A stretch of 64,000 nucleotides of DNA. Origin: Acanthopleuribacter pedis. GTDB lineage: Bacteria > Acidobacteriota > Holophagae > Acanthopleuribacterales > Acanthopleuribacteraceae. Positions within the stretch are counted from its first letter, which is position 1, and each line of letters opens with the position of its first letter. Where the stretch lies: the NCBI RefSeq assembly GCF_017377855.1, contig NZ_JAFREP010000001.1, positions 310,001 through 374,000 of the forward strand. The letters are read 5' to 3'. This document shows positions 10,501-17,205 of this stretch, in pieces. The notes beneath the pieces were generated by a model that saw nothing but the letters and a program-made list of their open reading frames with translations, ran no database searches and was not told where the DNA came from. The position numbers and the translations under genes were made by a program.

Positions 10501-11360
10501 AAATCGAAAAGTTCGTCCTCGGGTAAAGCGCAGACTTGGCCCATGACGCGGTCGAAAATCTCCGAATCGTTAAGGAACACGGCGAGCTTGAACTTGACGA
10601 GGGTGATGTCGGCGCCGTCGGCCTCGGGGAACAGGCTATTGACCTCGACCAATATTTTGAGCGCGTAGTCGCGGCTTTCGTGGCCCATGGCGGAGAGGAG
10701 CGATAGTGCCTCGGTGCGTTTGCCGGCGGCGATGATCAGGCGAATAATTTGTAGGCGATGGTGGAACCGCGTCATGTCGAGCAGGCCGGAGCGTTGGCAA
10801 AAGGTCATGATGCGTTTCAAGAAGCGCGGTTGTGCTTTGAGGGCGCGGAACCAAATACTGAGCGCTTCCTCCATTTCACCGCGCACAAAACGGCCGACCC
10901 CGGCGGCCACGTAGTAGGTGCCCGCGTGACGTTCGTCCTGGAGGTCGGCGGCTGCTTTCATCCAATGGTCGATGATCCAACGTTGGTTGGCGTCGGCGTA
11001 AAGCCGGACCCAACCCGCGATGTTGTTGAGGGATTGGCGGCTGAGCAGGAAGTTGGCGAGGCCGGTCAGAAAGCCGGGGTGTTCCTCGACGTAGGCGATA
11101 AAAGGCAGCCGGTTTTCGCTGTTGCAGAGATCGTCGAGTTTAAAGTTTTCGAGCGCATCCTTAAAGTAGGAGAGCGTTTCGGTCCAGTCATTGCGTTGCA
11201 GCGCGATGGTGGTGCCTTCACGGTAGAATGCCAGTTCGTTTTTGTAGCTTTCCTCGTAGTTGGCGCGCAGATCTTTGAAGGCGGCCCAGGCTTTTTCGTA
11301 ACTCTCTTTGCCACGAATGCGGCGAATTTTTTCCAGATGCTTTTCGAGTGCCCGTTCCAA
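7590..11360 (-). CDS. Very large TPR-like helical repeat protein
   Basis: A 1256-residue protein made almost entirely of alpha-helical pairs of TPR type (for example ALYHLTAVREVSEYRRPLTR and LPEIYQLLGTAYEGFGHLAE). There is no signal peptide, membrane segment or catalytic motif. A charged linker (QQSEEEEKRKKPPAP) near residue 545 separates two helical halves. Such a protein would be a scaffold; its target cannot be read from the sequence. The start is a TTG at 11360 with AGAGAGG 7 nt upstream; no better start lies nearby. It leads an operon with a smaller TPR protein and a 73-residue protein. I do not recognise a named family. Confidence 0.8.
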   Translation of the reverse strand: MERALEKHLEKIRRIRGKESYEKAWAAFKDLRANYEESYKNELAFYREGTTIALQRNDWTETLSYFKDALENFKLDDLCNSENRLPFIAYVEEHPGFLTGLANFLLSRQSLNNIAGWVRLYADANQRWIIDHWMKAAADLQDERHAGTYYVAAGVGRFVRGEMEEALSIWFRALKAQPRFLKRIMTFCQRSGLLDMTRFHHRLQIIRLIIAAGKRTEALSLLSAMGHESRDYALKILVEVNSLFPEADGADITLVKFKLAVFLNDSEIFDRVMGQVCALPEDELFDFKKVAMLQINDPESKRRVLIDLVKTYIDNQSWESAALLLKNLYSDDPHPDVIAQMEAVLERYPILPELHFIVGKAKMEDNNHDRALYHLTAVREVSEYRRPLTRLLEDQLSRKYHAGYATLLYRIAPTDSHGASMIALWRVLEDGEPADALLAELDQRRPKDPPSPFYLLAMIFLLLREKKYPAALPEVKNFLLQYPELSCELIQPAEDLCNHYVTDYRDLVRAIERVKPELKPARAWAALTNHFQEVTERHFKQQSEEEEKRKKPPAPQASNAREEVRNTIQRHFQTNNWAAALNALETWTKRHPEDLAPLFTLGDQFAQSPTLKTYWLKAKLNLLLGKGMYSEAVKLGRQCINEPAFQSDLPEIYQLLGTAYEGFGHLAEALRFYCLSSRQNRFWQTNRRRLGELVFPDNAHLLKEVLNLALLHEDQTTWEPLLQEWHQHNPHELELIIRAQTTFMEKVGTARAILDLAFWHLQTGDIDSVNQTLARIDLRDPEIREALIHITSLINLKFPQDPKPAFLLGRYYLVHSEVPRAVDTFRNLTAKVPNAAETVYQYLRGYLRKNPDSIDVVHLYGLLIRIALDFDFSVAAVKLLEEFSHKDKPKAESLAEGVYRVLMLKKKENREALYEFAKLLFQWGAYGRMLLACEQAEFGRHMAQDRLQWMQTAAKNLEIRDEAKAGQARIYYEMHEFEKAFELLESLENDRAKMQVLDLYVLLAKRFPDRLDFWHDAGWISVREDLEQAAFFFRKIWETRDATPLFRLEAFALLRESGANPDFSELEALFADDKALMYDRLAEAYGKVRELELRHWLESTSNSDPNTEAVPVPGKALDWLLHTGQHLRFAALMKHLEHAPDNLRILLESKYLFSLGDRLKAALHITESQLPVSLRQSFLHAAGLTPRAIALKPPGTRLPNFLRQDFIESYGKPETIRALFSRLKVVNSANRPPVMNFGDEDDPANETLNFSTDWNG

Positions 11361-11817
11361 GTAGATACCTCTCTAAATGCCTGGTATGAAAAGGAATCAA
11401 ATTGTGGTTCGGTGGTGGGGGACCGGTGGTAAACCAAGGGGCCGCCCCTCTCTACCGAAAAAGGAGCCAGGTGCGAATCGGGGGAAACGCTTGGGTCATT
11501 CGCGGCATACGCTCATGGAGGGTGTCCCCAACTATAGCCCAAAGCAACCCGTGAAACCAGACCAAAACCCGGTCGTCGTTGCTGGTTTTGAGGGAGAAAT
11601 GTGGCACTTTTTTGGGCGTCACCCCGCGTGAAATCAAGCAGATAGCTCAAAGGCTAGGGATAACCAGGGGGCGTCGGCGAGGTTCTTGCGCGCGGGGAAA
11701 GGCCTTCGGTTATAATAGGCGCCACCTTACCAGACAATCACGATTGCGAATGCCCGACCGATCAGTGACCGGACCCATGGTATTCCGGTGGTGTGTTTCG
11801 CTACGAGGACGGTTTTT
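11361..11817. other. Divergent intergenic region
   Basis: 457 bases between divergent genes, holding the promoters of the TPR operon (minus) and of the polysaccharide export gene (plus). No gene is supported. The most readable element is the TATAAT at 11711, listed separately. Confidence 0.5.
11686..11716 (+). promoter_or_regulatory. Probable promoter of the polysaccharide export gene
   Basis: A perfect -10 hexamer TATAAT lies at 11711-11716. The best -35 candidate, TTGCGC at 11686-11691, is 19 nt away, longer than ideal. This would give a 5' leader of about 95 nt before the ATG at 11818. Confidence 0.45.
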
Positions 11818-12618
11818 ATGAAATGGTTTGCCACGGCGTTGTTGTTGGTTTCGACCGCCACCCTTATTGCCCAGGAATACATCATCGGTCCAGGTGATTT
11901 GATCAAGATCTTCGAGATGAACTATCCCCAAATTGAGGGAGAATACCGCGTTAACAGCTTGGGTTACATCAGTTTGCCGGAATTGGGGCGCATCAAAGTC
12001 AAAGGCCTTTCCATTGCCGAAACCCAGGAAGCCGTCAGCAACCAAATGCAAAAATACCTTAATAACCCGCAGGTTTTGGTTGAGGTGAGTGAATACAATT
12101 ACCGCCCGATTTCGGTATTGGGGGCGGTGCACCGACCCGGCCGTCTGGAGGGTTACTCGCCGAACCTGACCTTGGTGAATGCGTTGTCCCAAGCGGGCGG
12201 GGTCGGCGAAAATGCCTCGGACAAGGTGATTGTCATGCGTCAAACTGAGGCGGGCCTGACGGAAACCTTGGAAATCAGCTACGAGCGGTTGATGTTTCAT
12301 GCCCAGGCGCATCTCAACATTCCGCTGTTTCCGGGCGATACGGTCAACATTCCGGTGGAAAAACCCTTCCGTGTTTCCATCATCGGCGAGGTCAACAAGC
12401 CGGGTGAGATGGAGTTCTCGCGCGGTGGCAAGGTCACCATCCTGCGAGTCATCGCCGCCGCCGGTGGTTTGACGGATTACGCCCGCCGTCGCGGTGTTCT
12501 GGTAAAACGCCAGGTAGGTGGCAAGGACCAAGAATTCAAAGTTGATATTCGTGCCATCACCAATGGGAGCGAGCAAGATTTCGAAATGAACCACGGCGAC
12601 GTGGTGATCGTCCCCTAG
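11818..12618 (+). CDS. Wza-like polysaccharide export protein (SLBB domains)
   Basis: Exported protein of 266 residues for capsule or exopolysaccharide export. The signal peptide MKWFATALLLVSTATLIAQ is followed by the Poly_export motif EYIIGPGDLIKIF, typical of the Wza/KpsD periplasmic domain. Two SLBB domains follow, around 98-165 (ISVLGAVHRPGRLEGY) and 180-255 (VSIIGEVNKPGEMEFSRGG). There is no lipobox Cys and no C-terminal outer-membrane helix as in Wza, so it resembles the shorter partner type. The ATG at 11818 has GAGGACGG upstream. No polymerase, Wzc kinase or glycosyltransferase genes are adjacent, so it stands alone here. Confidence 0.85.
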   Translation: MKWFATALLLVSTATLIAQEYIIGPGDLIKIFEMNYPQIEGEYRVNSLGYISLPELGRIKVKGLSIAETQEAVSNQMQKYLNNPQVLVEVSEYNYRPISVLGAVHRPGRLEGYSPNLTLVNALSQAGGVGENASDKVIVMRQTEAGLTETLEISYERLMFHAQAHLNIPLFPGDTVNIPVEKPFRVSIIGEVNKPGEMEFSRGGKVTILRVIAAAGGLTDYARRRGVLVKRQVGGKDQEFKVDIRAITNGSEQDFEMNHGDVVIVP

Positions 12619-12893
12619 TCAGGATGGTTTGGGAATGAGGTTCCCGGGTGCTTGGCGTGGTGTTCGTTTTCTCTACCAGGATTTCAGGATGAACGCAGGA
12701 TTGGCGATTGGATGGGGTTGCTTCGGCGTTGCATGTTTCCGCCTTTGATGATGCGTGATGTATGGGCTGGTGGGTTTCGTGATCTGGTTGCGCCGTTTTC
12801 CAGGAGGCGACATTTTCCCCTTGAAACACTTTATCTTAGGCCTGTCCACAAGATTCTTCTGCCGAACCGGGGAGAGGCTGTTCCCGAGCACCC

Positions 12894-12993
12894 AAAGCGG
12901 AACCAGGACCCAGCCGGGAAACCCAGCCGAATCGCAACCCCTTCATCCAGGGTGGAATCAGGCCACGGAAGCAGGCGCGCATCATCGCCCATC
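12894..12993 (+). repeat. Direct repeat A, copy 1
   Basis: A 100-bp segment beginning AAAGCGGAACCAGGACCCAG and ending CATCATCGCCCATC. It is about 95% identical to 13033-13133, with a period of 139 bp. It is noncoding and its function is unknown. Confidence 0.85.
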
Positions 12994-13032
12994 CAGGTGT
13001 CTATCCTCTAATCCTTGATAAAAAAATGCGTC

Positions 13033-13133
13033 AAAGCGGAACCAGGACCCAGCCGGGGAACCCAGCCGAATCGCAACCCCTTCATCCAGGGTGGAATCAG
13101 GCCACGTGAAGCAGGTACGCATCATCGCCCATC
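13033..13133 (+). repeat. Direct repeat A, copy 2
   Basis: A 101-bp near-identical copy of 12894-12993, with one inserted base (CCACGTGAAG against CCACGGAAG) and a few substitutions. A shorter degenerate start of the same unit (AAGCGGAACCATGACCC) follows near 13160. Confidence 0.85.
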
Positions 13134-13230
13134 ACGCCCTCCGACATCCACACCCACCCCAAGCGGAACCATGACCCGGCAAGCAAAACGGCCAATCGCT
13201 ACCTTGCCACGTGCAACATCCAAAATAGAA

Positions 13231-13255
13231 AAAGCCCCGCTATATGCGGGGCTTT
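13231..13255 (-). terminator. Rho-independent terminator of hcp copy A
   Basis: A perfect hairpin, AAAGCCCCGC-TATAT-GCGGGGCTTT. Read on the minus strand it is followed by TTTTTC, and it lies about 95 nt past the stop of the hcp gene at 13349. Confidence 0.85.
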
Positions 13256-13348
13256 CTCCTGTATTGCGCGTCAACCGGGAAACCAATAGCAGTTTCATGA
13301 TAAGCCGGTATCGGGTGATCCATTAGGGATCATGCGGCACACAATTCT

Positions 13349-13819
13349 CTAGTGATCGTTGACTTCGTCTTCGGCTTCGATGCCGTCTTCGTTGTAGCTG
13401 TAAACCACGTTGCCGTACACCATTTTGGTGGTGTGCTCATCGGGGAAGCGATCACTTTCGGGCAGGTACACGTTGCGCTTGGTGATGCCGGAGTAAACGA
13501 CTTTAAGGCGCTTGAACTTGATGGTGAAGTAGTTGGTCATGTCGCCGCTGACGATGTCGGGGCGGTAGAACAAGACTTCCAGGTCGGGGATTTCAACGTT
13601 GTTGAACAAGTGCTGGAAGGTAACCGGGGTGTGTTTGCCCATTTCGGAGACGTAGGTCAAAGGCTGGCGGGAACGTTTGGATTTAACTTTGTTGTCCAAT
13701 TCGGATACGGGCAGGTTGGAGCTCAGAGCAAGCTCGTGGACACGGATGTCGCACTCGTGGCCGGTTTCAGCTTCTTTGCCGGGAATGTTACCGCAGCGTA
13801 CAAAAGAATAAACGGTCAT
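13349..13819 (-). CDS. hcp: Hcp-family type VI secretion protein, copy A
   Basis: Hcp forms the hexameric inner tube of the type VI secretion system and is itself secreted. The 156-residue protein starts MTVYSFVRCGNIPGKEAETG and has the Hcp pattern of beta strands, including VTFQHLFNNVEIPDLEVLFY and FTIKFKRLKVV. Length is usual for Hcp (about 160). It differs from copy B at only five positions: C23T, T95N, Y109F, T113N and R124S. GAGGAG precedes the ATG. A strong sigma54-type promoter lies about 45 nt upstream and a terminator follows. No sheath, baseplate or ClpV genes are in the window, so this is an orphan hcp locus. Confidence 0.85.
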   Translation of the reverse strand: MTVYSFVRCGNIPGKEAETGHECDIRVHELALSSNLPVSELDNKVKSKRSRQPLTYVSEMGKHTPVTFQHLFNNVEIPDLEVLFYRPDIVSGDMTNYFTIKFKRLKVVYSGITKRNVYLPESDRFPDEHTTKMVYGNVVYSYNEDGIEAEDEVNDH

Positions 13820-13860
13820 TGGGGGTCTCCTCTATAAGTTAACTTCGACGCAAAACTATA

Positions 13861-13878
13861 AAGCAGGTCCTGTGCCAA
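13861..13878 (-). promoter_or_regulatory. Sigma54 (-24/-12) promoter of hcp copy A
   Basis: The minus strand reads TTGGCACAGGACCTGCTT. TGGCAC and TGC place the invariant GG and GC at the required 12-nt pitch, matching the RpoN consensus TGGCACG-N4-TTGCW closely. The predicted start near 13851 leaves a leader of about 30 nt with a GAGGAG ribosome site. RpoN control of hcp through an enhancer-binding protein is known from VasH in Vibrio. Confidence 0.8.
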
Positions 13879-13930
13879 CTTGGAAAAGGGCGAATCTTAC
13901 CGGTTTTTGGGTGAATGAGGCGGATTTTGT

Positions 13931-14016
13931 TTGCGGATCCAAACACCTTGTTTGTCTTTGGTCACAGGATGGTGTTTGCCGCGTTTCCATATGGAACACC
14001 CACTATCTTGAATCCA
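13931..14016. promoter_or_regulatory. Candidate enhancer sites upstream of hcp copy A
   Basis: Contains GATCCAAACACCTTGTTTG (about 13936-13954), the palindrome TTCCATATGGAA at 13985-13996, and ATCCAAACAGG near 14012. The first two recur in similar form and order upstream of hcp copy B. They lie 60-140 nt upstream of the -24 element, where sigma54 activators bind. This is inference from shared sequence and position. Confidence 0.5.
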
Positions 14017-14037
14017 AACAGGTGCGGGCGGCGCTGC

Positions 14038-14577
14038 TCATTTAGCTAGATAGGCGATGATCAGGGACGCATGCGACAAGGGTTTGCGCGGGTCCTCTAG
14101 GTCGGCGTTGGTTTCGTAATCGAGCAGCAGCACGGTGTGTTGCGCGGCGAGGCGGCGCAGTTTGTTGCATTCGGCCTGGAGTTTGTTTTCCAAGACCCAG
14201 TGGTACATGGGCAGGTAGATTGTTTTGCGGGCGCTGATGTAATCGAGGTGTTCCTTGCCGTCGACGCCTTTTTGGTGGCCGAGAACCGGCCCGAACTTGC
14301 GCACGGTACGTTTCAAACCTTTCATGGTCGTGACGTCGAATTTGGCGCGATCAATGCCGGTTCCTTCGAACACTTTTAACCCCTGCCAAACGCCCTCTAC
14401 CGAGGCGGCGGTGATGCCGGATGAAAAAGGGACGGGGATATCGCCGTGGGGAAAAAACGGCGAAAACTTTTGCCAGGGCAAGGGACCCTTGGAGGTGACG
14501 TCGATGAGCACCGCGTCGGGATAAAGACGTTGGAGGGTTTCCGGCTTCTTGCGGCGGCTTTCAAGGATCAAGGGCAT
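14038..14577 (-). CDS. Conserved hypothetical protein between two hcp genes (possibly DUF6939 family)
   Basis: A 179-residue soluble protein starting MPLILESRRKKPETLQRLYP with no signal peptide or membrane helix. Conserved-looking stretches are LIDVTSKGPLPWQKFSPFFP, ASVEGVWQGLKVF and MKGLKRTVRKFGPVLGH. The pattern recalls a family I know as DUF6939, but I could not check this. Its function is unknown. It is sandwiched between two hcp genes on the same strand, 178 nt downstream of copy B, so it may be a cargo, adaptor or immunity protein of the Hcp system, or read through from the copy B promoter. CAGGAGAGACC precedes the ATG. Confidence 0.65.
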   Translation of the reverse strand: MPLILESRRKKPETLQRLYPDAVLIDVTSKGPLPWQKFSPFFPHGDIPVPFSSGITAASVEGVWQGLKVFEGTGIDRAKFDVTTMKGLKRTVRKFGPVLGHQKGVDGKEHLDYISARKTIYLPMYHWVLENKLQAECNKLRRLAAQHTVLLLDYETNADLEDPRKPLSHASLIIAYLAK

Positions 14578-14631
14578 GGTCTCTCCTGTTGGGTGATTGA
14601 AGGTGCGTCTTTTGCGTTGGGTTTAAACGCA

Positions 14632-14661
14632 AAAAAGGCGCCGCGTATGCAGCGCCTTTTT
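14632..14661 (-). terminator. Rho-independent terminator of hcp copy B
   Basis: Hairpin with AAAAAGGCGC and GCGCCTTTTT arms and a short loop. On the minus strand it runs into six T residues, about 95 nt downstream of the copy B stop. It may be leaky, letting some transcription reach the gene at 14577. Confidence 0.8.
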
Positions 14662-14755
14662 CGAATGTTATCGCTTGAGTCCGGGAAACCGCTTATGGGT
14701 TTCTTGGTATATGCCGGTCGCGATGTTGGAACCTTAATCGGTTCAGGGTCTCGGT

Positions 14756-15226
14756 TTAGTGGTCGTTAACTTCGTCCTCGGCTTCGATGCCGTCTTCGTT
14801 GTAGCTGTAAACAACGTTGCCGTACACCATTTTGGTGGTGTGCTCATCGGGGAAGCTGTCGCTTTCGGGCAGGTACACGTTGCGCTTGTTGATGCCGGAG
14901 AACACAACTTTGAGGCGTTTGAACTTGATGGTGAAGTAGTTGTTCATGTCACCGCTGACGATGTCGGGGCGGTAGAACAGTACTTCCAGGTCGGGGATTT
15001 CGACGTTGTTGAACAGGTGTTGGAAGGTAACGGGCGTGTGCTTGCCCATTTCAGAAACGTAGGTCAGCGGCTGGCGTGAGCGTTTGGACTTAACTTTGTT
15101 GTCCAACTCGGAAACGGGCAGGTTTGAGCTGAGCGCCAGCTCATGGACACGGATGTCGGTTTCGTGGCCGGTTTCAGCTTCTTTGCCGGGAATGTTGCCG
15201 CAGCGTACAAAGGAATAAACAGTCAT
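14756..15226 (-). CDS. hcp: Hcp-family type VI secretion protein, copy B
   Basis: Paralogue of copy A: 156 residues, five substitutions (T23, N95, F109, N113, S124) plus scattered silent differences. Copy A has a Cys at 23 while copy B has Thr. AGGAG lies about 8 nt before the ATG. It has its own sigma54-type promoter (15269-15286), an upstream activator region, and a terminator at 14632-14661. The pair suggests a recent duplication with both copies kept intact and separately controlled by the same regulator. No other secretion-system genes are visible. Confidence 0.85.
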   Translation of the reverse strand: MTVYSFVRCGNIPGKEAETGHETDIRVHELALSSNLPVSELDNKVKSKRSRQPLTYVSEMGKHTPVTFQHLFNNVEIPDLEVLFYRPDIVSGDMNNYFTIKFKRLKVVFSGINKRNVYLPESDSFPDEHTTKMVYGNVVYSYNEDGIEAEDEVNDH

Positions 15227-15268
15227 TGTGGGGGCTCCTTCTTGGAATATTTTTGACGGGAAGCTTTA

Positions 15269-15286
15269 GAGCAGAAAGTATGCCGG
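15269..15286 (-). promoter_or_regulatory. Sigma54 (-24/-12) promoter of hcp copy B
   Basis: The minus strand reads CCGGCATACTTTCTGCTC, with GG and GC at the same 12-nt pitch as in copy A. The first position is C instead of T and the sixth is T instead of C, so it may be weaker than copy A. It is about 43 nt upstream of the ATG. Confidence 0.7.
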
Positions 15287-15347
15287 CTTTGAAAAGGCTG
15301 AAAAACGGTTTTTTTTATGCAAAACGGCCCTTTTTTGCGTTTTTCTG

Positions 15348-15437
15348 TTTGGTATTCCAAACACCCTGTTCGGTATTTGAAAAACGCCGGGCTGGGAGGG
15401 GGTGTTTTCGAAACAGACGTTTCGTTCCAGAATGGAA
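15348..15437. promoter_or_regulatory. Candidate enhancer sites upstream of hcp copy B
   Basis: Contains TTTGGTATTCCAAACACCC near 15349-15367 followed by TGTTCGG, and the inverted repeat TTCCAGAATGGAA at 15425-15437. Both have counterparts upstream of hcp copy A (TCCAAACACC-YTGTT and TTCCATATGGAA). The second site lies next to the divergent promoter of the Smr gene. Confidence 0.5.
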
Positions 15438-15451
15438 CAACCACCCAACTT

Positions 15452-15480
15452 TTGACGGAACAGACCATCCGCTTTACACT
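15452..15480 (+). promoter_or_regulatory. Sigma70 promoter of the Smr-domain gene
   Basis: TTGACG (15452-15457) and TACACT (15475-15480) with a 17-nt spacer, 38 nt before the chosen GTG start at 15518. The position supports that start over longer in-frame alternatives. Confidence 0.7.
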
Positions 15481-15517
15481 GGTAGCCTCATTTGATGGTT
15501 CGAAGCGTGAGGATGTT

Positions 15518-16096
15518 GTGAGCGAAGATCGGGAATTTGAACGGATGATGGCGGCAATCGGCGTCAAACCCATGGGCGAGGAGGCGGTCCAGCGCCTTGA
15601 CGATATTGACGAGGCGGATCTGGCCATGTCGTTTACCTTCGCGGACGAGGAACACGCCCGCGTGCCCACGCAACCGCGCGACACGGTGAGCGACGAGGAA
15701 AAATCTCTGTTTCTGAACGCGATGCGCAACATGGGCAACACGGTGCCCGATAAAGATAAAGTCGTACGTTCGCACAACAACCCGATTCGTTATGTGAAGC
15801 AGCCCAAAAAAGGCGCGGTGGAAACGGGACAGGTGCTCGATTTACACGGCTTGCGTTTGCAGCCCGCGCTAACCAAGCTGCAACAGTTTGTGATCAAAGC
15901 CTTTACCCAAGGCGATCAGGTGGTTATGGTGGTTACCGGCAAGGGCAACCACTCCAAAGGCGGCGTTGGCGTGATTCGCCGCGAGGTGGAGCATTGGATT
16001 GTGACCCACGGGCGCCGCTTTGTGCGCGCCTACTCCGAGGCACCGCGCGCGTACGGCGGCCGCGGCGCCTTTTTGATTTATCTGCGCGAGGCTTAA
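15518..16096 (+). CDS. Smr-domain protein
   Basis: A 192-residue protein with a C-terminal Smr domain (about 105-192), the nicking or RNA-cleaving module also found at the end of MutS2. The two hallmark motifs are VLDLHGLRLQPA and GKGNHSKGGVGVIR; the end FLIYLREA is typical. The acidic N-terminal 100 residues match small Smr proteins. The start is a GTG with GTGAGGA just upstream; the frame stays open further upstream, but that part lies over the promoter and reads as noncoding. Its stop overlaps by a few bases the stop of the convergent aminotransferase gene. The cellular substrate is not known for this class. Confidence 0.85.
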   Translation: MSEDREFERMMAAIGVKPMGEEAVQRLDDIDEADLAMSFTFADEEHARVPTQPRDTVSDEEKSLFLNAMRNMGNTVPDKDKVVRSHNNPIRYVKQPKKGAVETGQVLDLHGLRLQPALTKLQQFVIKAFTQGDQVVMVVTGKGNHSKGGVGVIRREVEHWIVTHGRRFVRAYSEAPRAYGGRGAFLIYLREA

Positions 16097-17190
16097 CTTC
16101 GATAAAAGGCACGCAGTTGCGACGCTACATAATCGATGTGCTCGTCTTCCAATAAATGATGGACCGGCAGCGAGAGAATCCGTCGCGCTTGGGCCTCGGT
16201 TATCGGCAAAGACCCGCGCGCATAACCCAAAGCCTCGCTGCTGGGTTGCAGATGGATTGGGACCGGGTAGTGAATGGCCGTCGAGATGCCTTGTTCTTTT
16301 AGGAACTGCTTGAGTTCGTCGCGGCGTTCAGCCTGAATCACAAACAGATGATAGGTGTCGCGGGCGTTGTCGCGGGGTTGGGGGCACTGGACCAGGTCGG
16401 CGATTTGTTCGCGGTAGCGCGATGCGTTGTGACGTCGCCGTTCGATGACGGCCTGGAGCTTTTCGAATTTGGTGTTGAGAATGGCGGCCTGCAGGCTGTC
16501 GAGCCGGGAGTTGTAGGCCCAAAAGGCGACGTGGTTGCGTTCCATCAGTCCGTGATTGCGTAATTGGGCGATGCGGTCGGCAAGGTGTTGGTGATGGGTG
16601 GTGACGGCACCCGCGTCGCCGGCGGCATTGAGGTTCTTGAGCGGGTGCAGGCTAAAACAGGCGATGTCGCTCATCGAACCGGCCGGTTTGCCCTCGAACA
16701 AGGCGCCCGCCGCTTGGGCCGCGTCTTCAATTACCGCCAGGCCGTGTCGCTTGGCGAGCGCGTTAATCGCGGTCATGTCGCAGCAGCGGCCGGTCAGGTG
16801 AACCGGCATAATCGCCTTCGTGCGTGGGGTGATCGCGGCTTCGAGCTTGGCGGGATCCAGGTTGTAATCGTCGCCCACGTCGGCAAAAACCGGGACCGCG
16901 CCGACCAGGGCGATGCTGGAGGCGGAGGAGACCCAGGAATTGGCCGCGGTGATGACCTCGTCGCCGGGCCCGATGTCCAGGGCCTTGAGGGCCAGGATCA
17001 GCGCGTCGGTCCCGTTGGCGACCCCGACCGCGTGTTGTACGCCGCACAAGGCCGCGAAGCGCCGTTCGAATTCACTGACCGGTTCGCCCAAGATGTAACG
17101 GCCGGAGCGCAAGGTGGCGTCGACCGCGTCGAGGATTTCTTGGCGCTGCTGCAGGTATTGACCGGGTAGGTCGACGTAGGACACTTTCAT
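16093..17190 (-). CDS. DegT/DnrJ/EryC1/StrS-family sugar aminotransferase (1)
   Basis: PLP-dependent enzyme, 365 residues, that aminates keto-sugar nucleotides. Visible features: substrate/cofactor loop GVANGTDALILALKA (56-70), IEDAAQA with the PLP-nitrogen Asp156, and FSLHPLKNLNAAGDAG with the PLP-forming Lys185; LRNHG is also typical. It follows a second aminotransferase by 15 nt and is the last gene of a three-gene minus-strand cassette (epimerase, aminotransferase, aminotransferase). Its exact sugar (C3 or C4 amination) cannot be told. The neighbouring MAF-type glycosyltransferase suggests the product decorates flagellin or another surface protein. Confidence 0.9.
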   Translation of the reverse strand: MKVSYVDLPGQYLQQRQEILDAVDATLRSGRYILGEPVSEFERRFAALCGVQHAVGVANGTDALILALKALDIGPGDEVITAANSWVSSASSIALVGAVPVFADVGDDYNLDPAKLEAAITPRTKAIMPVHLTGRCCDMTAINALAKRHGLAVIEDAAQAAGALFEGKPAGSMSDIACFSLHPLKNLNAAGDAGAVTTHHQHLADRIAQLRNHGLMERNHVAFWAYNSRLDSLQAAILNTKFEKLQAVIERRRHNASRYREQIADLVQCPQPRDNARDTYHLFVIQAERRDELKQFLKEQGISTAIHYPVPIHLQPSSEALGYARGSLPITEAQARRILSLPVHHLLEDEHIDYVASQLRAFYRS

Positions 17191-17205
17191 AACGGCCTCG
17201 GTTGG

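Larger units (their letters stand above)
12619..13348. other. Repeat-bearing intergenic region
   Basis: 730 bases with no convincing gene. It contains two direct repeats of about 100 bp plus a degenerate third start near 13160, and a hairpin terminator for hcp copy A. Short frames here have no ribosome sites and are rich in proline and arginine in all frames, as expected for noncoding GC-rich DNA. Confidence 0.6.

Noticed and set aside
12652..13326. Several short plus-strand frames over the direct repeats
   Set aside because: No ribosome sites; frames change between repeat copies and the encoded peptides are not conserved between the two copies.
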